64,000 bases of DNA, taken from positions 2,429,001 through 2,493,000 of the forward strand of contig NZ_CP029254.1 of the NCBI RefSeq assembly GCF_003122365.1. Direction: 5' to 3'. The notes beneath the pieces were generated by a model that saw only the letters and a program-made list of their open reading frames with translations, was not told the DNA's origin and made no database searches. The position numbers and the translations under genes are program-made. This stretch comes from Streptomyces spongiicola. GTDB taxonomy: Bacteria; Actinomycetota; Actinomycetes; Streptomycetales; Streptomycetaceae. This document shows, in pieces, positions 35,200-44,644 of the stretch. Each line of letters opens with the position of its first letter. The first letter of the stretch is position 1.

Positions 35200-35763
35200 A
35201 TGGCTGATTCTGTCGTTCTGGACCCGGTCGATCTTCACATACTGCGCGTCCTGCAGAACGACGCACGGACCACCTACCGGGAGGTGGCCGCCGAAGTGGG
35301 CGTCGCGCCCTCCACATGCCTGGACCGGGTGAGCCGGCTGCGCCGCAGCGGGGTCATCCTCGGGCACCAGCTGCGACTGGATCCGGCCAAACTCGGAAGA
35401 GGGCTCGAGGCGCTCCTGATGGTTCAGGTCCGTCCGCACCGGAGGGAACTGATCGGTCCGTTCGTCGAACGGATCCGGGCCCTGCCGGAGTCACGTGCGC
35501 TCTTCCATCTCACGGGGCCCGACGACTATCTGGTGCATGTCGCCGTGACCGACACGGCGGACCTGCAGCGGCTGGTGCTGGACGAGTTCACGTCACGGCG
35601 TGAAGTCGCCCGTGTGGAGACCCGACTGATCTTCCAGCAGTGGGACTGCGGTCCCCTGCTGCCGCCCGCTCAGGACGCCACCGGGCATGCTCATTTGTCA
35701 GCCGACCGGAGCCCCGCGAGACCGGCCGGTGATGACGCCGGCCACCCGCGCGTATCAGGATGA
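35200..35763 (+). CDS. Lrp/AsnC-family regulator
   Basis: 187 residues. The N-terminal helix-turn-helix is at about 10-55 (LDPVDLHILRVLQNDARTT, EVAAEVGVAPSTCLDRVSRL), and the RAM/AsnC ligand domain at about 70-155. A Pro/Ala-rich tail follows. The ATG at 35200 gives MADSVVLD. It is divergent from the gamma-lyase-type gene, which it probably controls in response to an amino acid. The next gene (DUF885) starts 4 bases after its stop. Confidence 0.9.
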   Translation: MADSVVLDPVDLHILRVLQNDARTTYREVAAEVGVAPSTCLDRVSRLRRSGVILGHQLRLDPAKLGRGLEALLMVQVRPHRRELIGPFVERIRALPESRALFHLTGPDDYLVHVAVTDTADLQRLVLDEFTSRREVARVETRLIFQQWDCGPLLPPAQDATGHAHLSADRSPARPAGDDAGHPRVSG

Positions 35764-35767
35764 GCGC

Positions 35768-37501
35768 ATGCCAGAGACACCGAGCAGCGTGCTGCCCCGC
35801 CAGGTCGCCGACGCCTATGTCGACGCCCTCGTCGCCCTCGACCCGATCATCGGTACCTACCTCGGAGTCCCGGAGAGCGCGGGCCTCCTCCCCGACTTCT
35901 CCCCGGCCGGCCGGGAGGCCGTGGCCGAGCTCGCCCGCGCGACGCTCGTCCGGCTCGACGAGGCCGAGAAGCTGCCCGGCGCGGACTCGGACGCCGAACG
36001 GCGCTGCGGCCGTCTGCTGCGGGAACGGCTCACCGCCGAACTCGCCGTGCACGACGCCGAGGAGGGCCTGCGCATCGTCAGCAACCTGAGGTCCCCCGCG
36101 CACAGCGTGCGCAACGTCTTCACCGTGATGCCGACGGCGTCCAAGGAGGACTGGACGGCGGTCGCCGAACGCATGCGGGCGGTGCCGGACGCCCTCGCCG
36201 GCTACCGCGCCTCGCTGGCCCTCGGGCTGGAGCGCGGGCTCCCCGCCGGTCCGCGCGCCACGGCCGCCTTCCTCGCACAGCTCGACCAGTGGACGGGCGG
36301 GACCGGCCGCGCGGACGGGACCGACGGAGCAGACGGAGCAGACGGAGCGAACGGCAGCGGCTGGTTCGAGGACTTCGCCGCCACCGGCCCGGACGGACTC
36401 CGCGCCGAACTCGACGCCGCCGCGGCGGTCGCCACGTCCGCCCTCCGCTCCCTGCGCGACTGGATGCGCGAGGTGTACGCCCCCGGAGTCGAGGGTGCCC
36501 CCGACACGGTGGGCCGAGAGCGCTACGCCCGGTGGGTCCGCTTCTTCAACGGTACGGACATCGACCTCGACGAGGCCTACGCGTACGGCTGGTCCGAGTA
36601 CCACCGGCTGCTCGGCGAGATGGAGTCCGAGGCCGACAAGATCCTTCCGGGTGCGGGCCCCTGGGACGCACTGGCCCACCTCGACGTGCACGGCACCCAC
36701 ATCGAGGGTGTGGAGGAGGTGCGCGAGTGGCTGCAGGGGCTCATGGACGAGGCCATCGCCGCCCTGGACGGCACCCACTTCGAACTCGCCGACCGGGTAA
36801 GGGTGGTGGAGTCCCGGATCGCGCCGGCCGGCAGCGCCGCCGCTCCCTACTACACGGGACCCTCCGAGGACTTCTCACGCCCCGGCCGGACCTGGCTGCC
36901 GACCATGGGCGAGACCCGCTTCCCCGTGTACGACCTGGTCTCCACCTGGTACCACGAGGGCGTACCCGGCCACCATCTGCAGATCGCGCAGTGGGTCCAC
37001 GTGGCCGACCGGCTGTCGCGCTACCAGGCGACCGTCGGCGGGGTGAGCGCCAACGCGGAGGGCTGGGCGCTGTACGCCGAGCGGCTCATGGACGAACTCG
37101 GCTTCCTGCCGGACGCCGAGCGCAGGCTGGGCTATCTGGACGCCCAGATGATGCGCGCCTGCCGGGTCATCGTCGACATCGGCATGCATCTGGAACTGGA
37201 GATCCCCGCGGGGTCGCCGTTCCACCCCGGCGAGCGCTGGACACCGGAGCTGGCACAGGAGTTCTTCGGCCGGCACAGCGGACGGCCCGGCGACTTCGTC
37301 GAGAGCGAGCTGACCCGCTATCTGTCCATGCCCGCGCAGGCCATCGGCTACAAGCTGGGAGAACGGGCCTGGCTGCTGGGAAGGGAGCGTGCCCGGGAGG
37401 CACACGGCGACGCCTTCGACGCGAAGGCATGGCACATGGCGGCACTGTCGCAGGGTCCGCTGGGCCTGGACGACCTGGTGGACGAGCTGTCGAGGCTGTG
37501 A
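35768..37501 (+). CDS. DUF885 family metallo-hydrolase
   Basis: 577 residues of a family related to M2/M32-type peptidases. The zinc-site motif HEGVPGHH is at about 396-403 and the third ligand lies in SANAEGWALYAERL near 435. No signal peptide, so cytoplasmic. A short in-frame microsatellite (GTGRADGTDGADGADGANG, about 177-195) interrupts a helix region. Translation probably follows from the Lrp gene ending 4 bases upstream. The substrate is unproven. Confidence 0.85.
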   Translation: MPETPSSVLPRQVADAYVDALVALDPIIGTYLGVPESAGLLPDFSPAGREAVAELARATLVRLDEAEKLPGADSDAERRCGRLLRERLTAELAVHDAEEGLRIVSNLRSPAHSVRNVFTVMPTASKEDWTAVAERMRAVPDALAGYRASLALGLERGLPAGPRATAAFLAQLDQWTGGTGRADGTDGADGADGANGSGWFEDFAATGPDGLRAELDAAAAVATSALRSLRDWMREVYAPGVEGAPDTVGRERYARWVRFFNGTDIDLDEAYAYGWSEYHRLLGEMESEADKILPGAGPWDALAHLDVHGTHIEGVEEVREWLQGLMDEAIAALDGTHFELADRVRVVESRIAPAGSAAAPYYTGPSEDFSRPGRTWLPTMGETRFPVYDLVSTWYHEGVPGHHLQIAQWVHVADRLSRYQATVGGVSANAEGWALYAERLMDELGFLPDAERRLGYLDAQMMRACRVIVDIGMHLELEIPAGSPFHPGERWTPELAQEFFGRHSGRPGDFVESELTRYLSMPAQAIGYKLGERAWLLGRERAREAHGDAFDAKAWHMAALSQGPLGLDDLVDELSRL

Positions 37502-37919
37502 CGGCGGGAGTCGTACCGCGAGGTCCGGACGCACGGGCCGCCGGGCGGTCCGCCCGTGCGTCCGGACCGAGCGGGATCCCGTGGTGCGGCGGCGCCCGAT
37601 GAGCGCCGCCGCACCGCTCGGCACCGGCGGCAGCCGCCCCCGGCCGGTGGGGCAGCCCCGCGGTCCGCTCCGTCTTCTGCGCCGCGGGGGCGGATGCGAC
37701 GGCGGTGCCGTTCGCCCCGCACCGGGACACGGCCGCAGCGCTGTGCCGCCGCGCTGCGATGAGGGCTGCCGGGCGAGCGGCCCGAAGGGCGCAGGAAGAC
37801 GTCCTGGTGGCCGTCCATGAGGCGCGGCAGGACGGGCGGACCCAGGCGGGACATCGCGTACATGATCGGGGGCGACTCGCCCTCGGGCATCGCCGCGAAG
37901 GACGCCGGGGGGAGAGAGG

Positions 37920-38170
37920 ATCCTCAAGGAAAGCCTCGCCTTCGTCCGGCTCCGCCACCCGCACGGCGGCTGCAAACCGTTCCACGATCTGCTCGGCACG
38001 ACTCCCGAGATCCTCGAGGCACACCGTGTCACGGGCGACGACTGCTCCGTGCTGAAGGTCGCCGCCCGGTCCATGAGCCACCTCGAGGAGATCGCGGGCC
38101 GGATCGGACTCGGCGCCGTGACGACGAGCGTCGTGTACTCCTCGCCCCTCCCCCGGCGGCCGCTCAGCCG
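37920..38170 (+). pseudogene. remnant of an Lrp/AsnC-family regulator (C-terminal domain)
   Basis: In this frame the DNA reads ESLAFVRLRHPHGG, then DLLGTTPEILEAHRVTGDDC and VLKVAARSMSHLEEIAGRIG, ending TTSVVYSSPLPRRPL, a recognisable AsnC ligand-binding domain. No helix-turn-helix or start codon is present upstream in any frame, and the end runs into the sbcC 3' end. It looks like a gene that lost its first half. The rest of the gap (37502-37919) holds nothing I recognise. Confidence 0.55.
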
Positions 38171-41100
38171 CCGACCGGGGACGACCGCAGCCGCACGGCC
38201 GAACCGTCGCGCTCCTTGACCACCTCGAGCCGGGCGGGGATCCGGCGGCGCAGGTCGGCGACATGGCTGACGATGCCCACGCTGCGGTCGCGTTCCCGGA
38301 GCGAGTCGAGGACGTCGAGCACCTCGTCGAGGGTCTGGTCGTCGAGGCTGCCGAAGCCCTCGTCGATGAACAGGGTGTCCAGCCGCGCGCCGCCGGCCTC
38401 GTCGGTGACGACGTCGGCGAGGCCCAGGGCGAGCGCGAGCGAGACGAAGAAGGTCTCCCCGCCGGACAGCGTCGCCGTGTCCCGCTCCCTGCCGGTCCAC
38501 GCGTCGACGACGTGCAGACCGAGTCCGGAGCGCTTGCCGCCGGAACGGGCGTCGGAGTGGACCAGCGTGTAGCGGCCCGCGGACATGCGCCGGAGCCGTA
38601 CGGTGGCCGCCGCGGCGACCTGCTCCAGCCGGCCCGCCAGGACGTACGACTCCAGGCGCATCCTGCGCTCGTTGTCGGCGGAGGTGCCCGCGGTGAGGCC
38701 GGCGAGCCGGGCGACGCGCTCGTAGTCGTCGCGCAGCGGGCCGAGGCGGCGTGCCTCGGCCGCGGCCAGACGCGACAGCCGGTCGAGTTCCGCACAGCGT
38801 TCCCGGGCGGAGTCGAGCGCCGAGACCGCGTCGCGCAGTGCGCTCTCGGCGGCGTCGAAGACGCGCAGCGCCGCCTCGGGCCGGGCGGGCGGGCCGGCTG
38901 CGGCCGCGCGGGGTCCCGGTTCGGCGAGGCGGTCGGCCACCGCGGCCTCCTCGGCCTGCCAGGCGTCGAGCCGCCGCTGAAGGTCGCGCTGTCCGGCGTC
39001 GTCCAGCAGCGCGGTGGCCGCGTCGGCCGGGGTGCCGTACCCGGCCCGGAACGCCGCGTCGGAGAGCCGGTCGTCGGCTTCCTTCAGACGGCGCGCCGCG
39101 GTGTCCGCCGCGCGGACGGCCTCCGCGGCCTCGTGGAGCAGGGCGATGCGCCGCTCCAGCAGCGCGGTCCGATCGGCGACGGTGCCGCTGCCGCCGACGG
39201 CCCGCGCCACCTCCGCGTCCAGCACGGTCTGCTCGCTCTCGAGGGCCTCCCGCCGCGACGTCCGCGCGACGGCCCGCCGTTCGGCCTCCTGCCGCGCCGC
39301 CAGCCGCTCGCCGTGCTCCCGCTCGGCCCGGTCCAGTGCCTCGCGGGCGTCGTGCGTCCCGGCCGCCAGCGCGTGGGCTTGCCGGTGCTCGCGCTCCAGC
39401 CGGGCCACGACCTCCTCCAGGGCCGTGAGGGCGGGGTCGGCGGGCGCGGCGTCCGCCGTGCCGCCGCCTGAGTGCTCGGCGACGGCCACGGCACGGGGGG
39501 ACCCGCCCACCGCGGTGGGGTCCGGGGCGGCGGCGGGGTCCCGCCGGACCTCCGCGGCGCCGCCGGCCGGTGCCTGAGTTCCCCGAGCGCCCGGGCCCGT
39601 CGGCTCACCGGCGCCGTCCGCCGCCTCTCCGCCGCGCAGGTCGTCGGGCGCCGCGGACGGTGACGGCACGGACGGCGACGGAACTCCCGGCTCGGACACG
39701 AACGACGACGGAACACCCGGCTCGGACACGAACGACGACGGAACACCCGGCTCAGGCACGGACGACGACGGGACACCCGGCTCGGACACGAACGACGACG
39801 GAACACCCGGCTCGGACACGAACGACGACGGAACACCCGGCTCGGACACGAACGACGACGCACGCCGGCCTCCACCGTCACCCGGGACCTCGGGGGCCGA
39901 CTCGCGCGCCGCCTCCCTCGCAGCCGTGAACGCCCCCCGCAGCACGGCCAGTTCCCGTTCGGCCTCGGCGCGGGCGCGGTCGGCGGCGGCGTACTCCTCA
40001 TAGGCGGCGTCCTCCGCCGCGCGGTCGACATGGGCCTGGCCCGGCCTCGCCGGTGCGGGGTGCTCCGTGGCGCCGCAGACGGCACAGGGTTCGCCGGGGG
40101 CGAGCCCGGCGGCGAGTTCGGCGGCGATGCCGAGGAGCCGGCGCTCCTTGAGGTCGAGCCACTGCTCACGGGCCGCGCCGGCCCGCTCGCCCGCGCTGCG
40201 TCGGTCGTGCTCGACGGCATCGGCCCTGGCGGCCAGCCCGTCGCGGTCACGGGCGGCGGTCACCCGGCGGCGGGCCGGTTCCAGCCGTCCCGCGAGGTGT
40301 TCGGCGCGGGTCGCGGCCTCCTGCGCGGCCTCGATCCGGTCCTGTAGCGAGCGGCGCACCGTGTCCCAGTCGGCGAGCCAGCCCTCCGCGTCCCGGAGGA
40401 TCACGTCGTCATCGCGGGACTGCCGGTCGAGTTCGCCGAGTTCGCGGGCGATGCCGGCGCTGCGCAGTTCGGCGCGGCGCGCGGCGTCCAGGCCGCCCAG
40501 TTCCTGCCGGAGTTCGTGCTCCAGTTCGGAGAGCCGCTCCGCTCCCGTGTCGGCCAGTGCCGCGGGGAGGGCGGCCCGGACCCGCCGGGCGGCGGCGTCG
40601 GCCGAGTCGTGCTCCCGTTCGGCGTCCTCGCGCAACCGCAGCGCCGGACCGACCAGTTCGGCCCGGCGGGCCTGCTCCAGGCGTGCTCGTGCGCGTTCCG
40701 TCGCGGGCCGCCGCTCCGCCAGTTCCCCGGCCCGCCGTACGGCGTCGTCGTGGCGCCGCTGGAGTGCGGCCAGTTCCCGTTCCGCGTCCAGCTCGTGCCG
40801 GGCGGCGGACTGGCGGGTCCGGGCCGCGGACCGGGCCGAGGCGGCGACGGCGAGGGATTCCCGGGCGTCCGCGCGGGCCACGGCGGCCCACTGCAGCACC
40901 GCGTCGGCGAGGCCGGGGTCTCCCGGCCGGTGGGTGGGGGCGGGCCAGGCGCCGGCCGCGTTCCCGGCCGCCTGGCCCATCCGGTGGGCCAGGGCCAGCA
41001 GTCGCTCGTCGCCGTCCCGCACCTGCTGCTCGGCGGCGCGGCGCAGTTCGGCGAGGCGTGCCTCGACCAGGGCGAACCGGCGGGTGTCGAAGAGCCTGCC

Positions 41101-41637
41101 GAGCAGCTTTCCGCGTGCTTCGGCGTCCGCCCGCAGAAAGCGCGCGAACTCGCCCTGCGGCAGCAGGACGACCTGGCAGAACTGGTCCCGGCTCATGCCG
41201 ACGAGCTGGGCGATCTCGTCGCCGATCTCCTGGTGGGAGCGGCTGAGTGCGGTCCACTCGCCGCGCGCGGCGTCGTACTCCCGAAGTCGGCTCTGCGCCT
41301 TCTCGGTGGTGACGCCCGTGCCCTTCTTCTTGGGGCGGGGCTGTGCGGGACGGCGGGTGATCTCCAGTCGGCGGCCGCCCGCGGTCAGGTCCAGGCACAC
41401 CTCGGTGCAGGTGCCGGCGGGGGCGTGGTCGCTGCGCAGGGAGGTACCGGGGCCCTGCCGGTCGCCGGGCACCGCGCCGTACAGGGCGTAGCAGACGGCG
41501 TCGAGGACGGACGTCTTGCCCGCCCCCGTCGGTCCGTGCAGCAGGAAGAGGCCAGCGGCGGACAGCGTGTCGAAGTCGATCTGCTGCCGTGTGGCGAAGG
41601 GACCGAAGGCGGTGATCTCCAGCCGGTGCAGTCTCAC
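38164..41637 (-). CDS. sbcC: exonuclease SbcC (SMC-like ATPase)
   Basis: ATPase subunit of the SbcCD nuclease that processes hairpins and DNA ends. Walker A GPTGAGKTS is at 35-43, then long coiled coils around a zinc hook CAVC (about 518-521); near the C-terminus are the signature LSGGETFFVSLALALGLAD and Walker B LFIDEGFGSLD. The GTG at 41637 overlaps the sbcD stop (GTGA). The 1157 residues include an unusual in-frame array of 10-residue repeats (SSFVSEPGVP type) at about 593-659, just after the hook. Confidence 0.94.
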   Translation of the reverse strand: MRLHRLEITAFGPFATRQQIDFDTLSAAGLFLLHGPTGAGKTSVLDAVCYALYGAVPGDRQGPGTSLRSDHAPAGTCTEVCLDLTAGGRRLEITRRPAQPRPKKKGTGVTTEKAQSRLREYDAARGEWTALSRSHQEIGDEIAQLVGMSRDQFCQVVLLPQGEFARFLRADAEARGKLLGRLFDTRRFALVEARLAELRRAAEQQVRDGDERLLALAHRMGQAAGNAAGAWPAPTHRPGDPGLADAVLQWAAVARADARESLAVAASARSAARTRQSAARHELDAERELAALQRRHDDAVRRAGELAERRPATERARARLEQARRAELVGPALRLREDAEREHDSADAAARRVRAALPAALADTGAERLSELEHELRQELGGLDAARRAELRSAGIARELGELDRQSRDDDVILRDAEGWLADWDTVRRSLQDRIEAAQEAATRAEHLAGRLEPARRRVTAARDRDGLAARADAVEHDRRSAGERAGAAREQWLDLKERRLLGIAAELAAGLAPGEPCAVCGATEHPAPARPGQAHVDRAAEDAAYEEYAAADRARAEAERELAVLRGAFTAAREAARESAPEVPGDGGGRRASSFVSEPGVPSSFVSEPGVPSSFVSEPGVPSSSVPEPGVPSSFVSEPGVPSSFVSEPGVPSPSVPSPSAAPDDLRGGEAADGAGEPTGPGARGTQAPAGGAAEVRRDPAAAPDPTAVGGSPRAVAVAEHSGGGTADAAPADPALTALEEVVARLEREHRQAHALAAGTHDAREALDRAEREHGERLAARQEAERRAVARTSRREALESEQTVLDAEVARAVGGSGTVADRTALLERRIALLHEAAEAVRAADTAARRLKEADDRLSDAAFRAGYGTPADAATALLDDAGQRDLQRRLDAWQAEEAAVADRLAEPGPRAAAAGPPARPEAALRVFDAAESALRDAVSALDSARERCAELDRLSRLAAAEARRLGPLRDDYERVARLAGLTAGTSADNERRMRLESYVLAGRLEQVAAAATVRLRRMSAGRYTLVHSDARSGGKRSGLGLHVVDAWTGRERDTATLSGGETFFVSLALALGLADVVTDEAGGARLDTLFIDEGFGSLDDQTLDEVLDVLDSLRERDRSVGIVSHVADLRRRIPARLEVVKERDGSAVRLRSSPVGG
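39660..39860. repeat. 30 bp in-frame tandem repeat inside sbcC
   Basis: About seven copies of a 30 bp unit (GGCTCGGACACGAACGACGA followed by CGGAACACCC) read on the minus strand as a 10-residue repeat FVSEPGVPSS. Minor variants (SSSVPEPGVP, SPSVPSPS) occur. The length is a multiple of three throughout, so the reading frame is kept. Confidence 0.9.
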
Positions 41638-42797
41638 CCGGCCACCTCGCGGACGGCGGTGTCGACCCGTACGTCGTCGAAGGCGTCGCGGAGCAGGGCG
41701 CGTTCGAGTTCGTCGGGGCCGCCGCCCCCTCGGACATGGGTCACGAAGTCCTCGGCGATCTGGTGGTCGTCGCGGTCGCGCACCCGCTCCGCGTAGGTGG
41801 CGGGCGCGGCCCCGCCGGTGCGTTCGGGGGCGAAGACGAGACTCAGGGTGTGCGGGAAGCGTGCGGTGAGCCGCGCCATGGGGTCGGCGGGCCGTACCGG
41901 GTCGGTGAGGGTGGCCTCGACCCAGGCCGTCTCGTGGCGTGCCAGCGCGGGGTCGGCCAGCAGTTCCTCGATCCGGCCCTCGATGCGGGCGAGGGGCCGG
42001 GGCACCGGGCAGTCCAGCCGCTCGGCGGCGATCTCCCCGGCCGGGCCGAGGTCGACGAGCCACATGGTCTTGCGGTGGCGGGTCTCGGAGAAGGAGTACG
42101 CGAGGGGGGAACCGGAGTACCGAACCCGCTCGCTGACGGTCTGGCAGCCGTGCAGATGGCCGAGGGCCGCGTAGTGGGCGCCGTCGAAGAGCGCGGCGGG
42201 GACTGCGGAGACACCGCCGACGGTGATGTCCCGCTCGCTGTCGCTCGGTTCGCCGCCCGCGACGAAGGCGTGTGCGAGGACGACGGAGCGGGTGCCCGGC
42301 GCCCGCTCCGCGAGGTCCGCGCGCACCCGGTCCATCGCCGCGCCGAGCACCGCCTCGTGGCCCGCGGCCGTGCCGAACTCGTCCCGGACGAGGGCGGGTT
42401 CCAGATACGGCAGGCCGTAGAAGGCGACGTCGCCGTGCCGGTCCCGCAGCACCACGGGGGTGGCGCAGCCCGCCGGGTCGGTGCGCAGATGGATTCCGGC
42501 GCGCTCGATCAGCCCGGAGGCCACCCCGAGCCGGCGGGCCGAGTCGTGGTTCCCGGAGATCATCACGGTGGGCACGCCCGCGTCCGCCAGCCGGTGCAGC
42601 ACGTCGTCGAACAACTCCACGGCGGCCAGGGGCGGTACGGCCCTGTCGTAGACGTCCCCCGCCACGAGTACGGCGTCCGCCTCGTGTGCGAGAGCCGTGT
42701 TGACCAGGTGGTCGAGGAACGCCTGCTGTGCGCCGAGCAGGCTCACCCTGTGGAACGTACGCCCCAAGTGCCAGTCCGACGTGTGCAGAAATCTCAA
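41634..42797 (-). CDS. sbcD: exonuclease SbcD (metallophosphoesterase nuclease)
   Basis: Mn-dependent nuclease partner of SbcC. The metal-binding blocks are present: TSDWHLGR (6-13), VAGDVYD (about 45), SGNHDSARR (about 78-86) and LGHLHGCQTV (about 198). 387 residues. The TTG at 42797 (MRFLHTSDWHLG) is the right start for the family and has GGAG 9-12 bases upstream. It overlaps sbcC by 4 bases, so the two are translated together. Confidence 0.94.
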   Translation of the reverse strand: MRFLHTSDWHLGRTFHRVSLLGAQQAFLDHLVNTALAHEADAVLVAGDVYDRAVPPLAAVELFDDVLHRLADAGVPTVMISGNHDSARRLGVASGLIERAGIHLRTDPAGCATPVVLRDRHGDVAFYGLPYLEPALVRDEFGTAAGHEAVLGAAMDRVRADLAERAPGTRSVVLAHAFVAGGEPSDSERDITVGGVSAVPAALFDGAHYAALGHLHGCQTVSERVRYSGSPLAYSFSETRHRKTMWLVDLGPAGEIAAERLDCPVPRPLARIEGRIEELLADPALARHETAWVEATLTDPVRPADPMARLTARFPHTLSLVFAPERTGGAAPATYAERVRDRDDHQIAEDFVTHVRGGGGPDELERALLRDAFDDVRVDTAVREVAG

Positions 42798-43004
42798 GAA
42801 ACAGCTCCGACCTGATCGTGTCCCCTCCCCGGCCCGGAAGCCGGCGCCCGGCCAGGGCTCGGGGCCCACCGGACGGCACCGACCACGTTAGCGCCGTTGG
42901 TCGTCCGCTTCCCCCGGAGCCTCGGTTTTCACCCGGTTCCGGGAGCGGTCCCACCGGACCGGGTCCCACCAGGCCGGGTCCCACCGGACCGGGCCGTCCG
43001 ACTC

Positions 43005-43631
43005 TCAGGTGTCCCCGTACGCCTCGCCACCGAGTTCCAGCGCGGCCGTGCCCGCGGTGGTGTCCGCGAGCCAGGCGCGGAAGGCGTCCACGTCGGAGTC
43101 CGGCAGGCCGATCTCGATGGTCACCGACTCCCCGTAGCGCACGTCCCGTACCTCCCGGCCGGTCGCGCGCAGATCGTTCTCGACCTTGCCGGCGCGCTGG
43201 TGGCCGACGGTGACGGTGGCGAGCCGGAAACGCCGCCGGGTCACGGTGCCGAGCGCGTCCAGGGCCTCGCCGACGGCACCGCCGTAGGCGCGGATGAGCC
43301 CGCCCGCGCCGAGCTTCACCCCGCCGTAGTAGCGCGTGACCACGGCCACGGCGTAGCGGACGTCGCGGCGGAGGAGCATCTGCAGCATCGGCACCCCGGC
43401 CGTGCCTCCGGGCTCGCCGTCGTCGCTCGCCTTCTGCACGGCGGCGTCGGCGCCGACGACGTACGCGAAGCAGTTGTGGGTGGCGGTCGGGTGCGCCCGG
43501 CGGACGCGCGCGACGAAGTCCTGCGCCTCCCGCTCGGTCGCGGCCGGGGCGAGCGCGCAGACGAAGCGCGATCGGCTGATCTCGGTCTCGTGGACGCCCT
43601 CGCGGGCGACCGTCCGGTACTGCTCCTGCAT
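43005..43631 (-). CDS. YigZ/IMPACT family protein
   Basis: 208 residues. The UPF0029 N-terminal domain holds the conserved KASDDGEPGGTAGVPML (about 67-83) and VTRYYGGVKLGAGGL (about 98-112); a short ferredoxin-like C-terminal domain follows. The family is linked to translation or amino-acid stress control (IMPACT in eukaryotes), but the bacterial function is unsettled. It is a separate gene about 200 bp downstream of the sbcD start. The 355 bp gap upstream (43632-43986) has only short repeats. Confidence 0.9.
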   Translation of the reverse strand: MQEQYRTVAREGVHETEISRSRFVCALAPAATEREAQDFVARVRRAHPTATHNCFAYVVGADAAVQKASDDGEPGGTAGVPMLQMLLRRDVRYAVAVVTRYYGGVKLGAGGLIRAYGGAVGEALDALGTVTRRRFRLATVTVGHQRAGKVENDLRATGREVRDVRYGESVTIEIGLPDSDVDAFRAWLADTTAGTAALELGGEAYGDT

Positions 43632-43986
43632 CCCGCCACCCTATGCCGCCGCGCGGTCCGCAGGATCCGCCTGGCGTGCCTGGTACGCCTGATCCACCTG
43701 GCCCTTCCGGTCCGCCTGATTCTTCCGGTGCGTGGGGCGTGCCTGGTGCGGGGGTCGGTGGCCCCCCGGGGCCGGGGACCCGGGCGGGTGGGGGGCGGTC
43801 GTCACGGCTCGCGGAGGCGGCCGCCGCGGGGGCCCGGGCCCCCAGTGCGGTACGGGGCCGTCGGCGGCCTCCCCGCGTCCACCGGGAATGCCGAGGGGCC
43901 GCCGGCCGTTGCCCATTGCGGCGGCCAGACCGGCTCAGTGGCGGGAGACCGGCGCCGCGGCGAGCGAACGACCAGGGAGGCAGCAC

Positions 43987-44394
43987 GTGCACAGCGAGAC
44001 GGACAGCGTCCGCAGGATCCTCAACGATCTCGGCGACACATGGGCGATCGTCGGCCTCTCCTCGAACGAGCGGCGCGCCGCCTACGGGGTCGCGAAGGTG
44101 CTCCAGCGCTACGGCAAACGCATCGTGCCGGTGCACCCGAAGGCCGAGAGGGTCCACGGGGAGCAGGGCTATCCGTCCCTCGACGCCGTTCCGTTCGACA
44201 TCGACGTCGTGGACGTCTTCGTCAACAGCGCCCTGGCCGGCGCGGTCGCCGACCAGGCCGTGGCCAGGGGTGCCGGTGCCGTGTGGTTCCAGTTGGGCGT
44301 CATCGACGAGGCGGCGTACGAGCGGACCCGCGCCGCGGGCCTGGACATGGTCATGGACCGCTGCCCGGCGATCGAGATCCCGCTCCTCGACTGA
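43987..44394 (+). CDS. CoA-binding (YccU-type) protein
   Basis: 135-residue Rossmann-fold protein of the CoA_binding_2 family. WAIVGLSSNERRAAYGVAKV (about 18-37) is the nucleotide-binding loop and AGLDMVMDRCPAIEIPLL the typical end. The GTG at 43987 follows GGGAGGCAGCAC. Role unknown. The following gap 44395-44644 has GGGCACGGGC repeats only. Confidence 0.87.
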   Translation: MHSETDSVRRILNDLGDTWAIVGLSSNERRAAYGVAKVLQRYGKRIVPVHPKAERVHGEQGYPSLDAVPFDIDVVDVFVNSALAGAVADQAVARGAGAVWFQLGVIDEAAYERTRAAGLDMVMDRCPAIEIPLLD

Positions 44395-44644
44395 GGCCGT
44401 CCTCCGAGGAGCACAAGCGCGGCCCCACCGGGGGCCGCCTGGTGCAGCCCCGCCGACGGCCTGCATTGGCGCCCGGCCGGGGGCACGAGCGGGCACGGAC
44501 GGCCACGGGCGGGCACGGGCGGGCACGGACAGACCCAGACAGACACAGACGGGCACAAACGGGTACGACCCGCCCGGCGATGCGGGCGGGGGCCGCGACC
44601 CCGCTCGGCGCCGAACACCGACGCGCCTTCAGGCGGTCAGGCGG

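Noticed and set aside
39660..39860. possible CRISPR array (regular 30 bp repeats)
   Set aside because: There are no spacers; the units are contiguous, in frame, and part of the sbcC coding sequence.
38164..44556. a 2130-codon open frame on the minus strand
   Set aside because: Only 38164-41637 is the sbcC protein; the rest runs open by GC skew over sbcD, yigZ and intergenic DNA.
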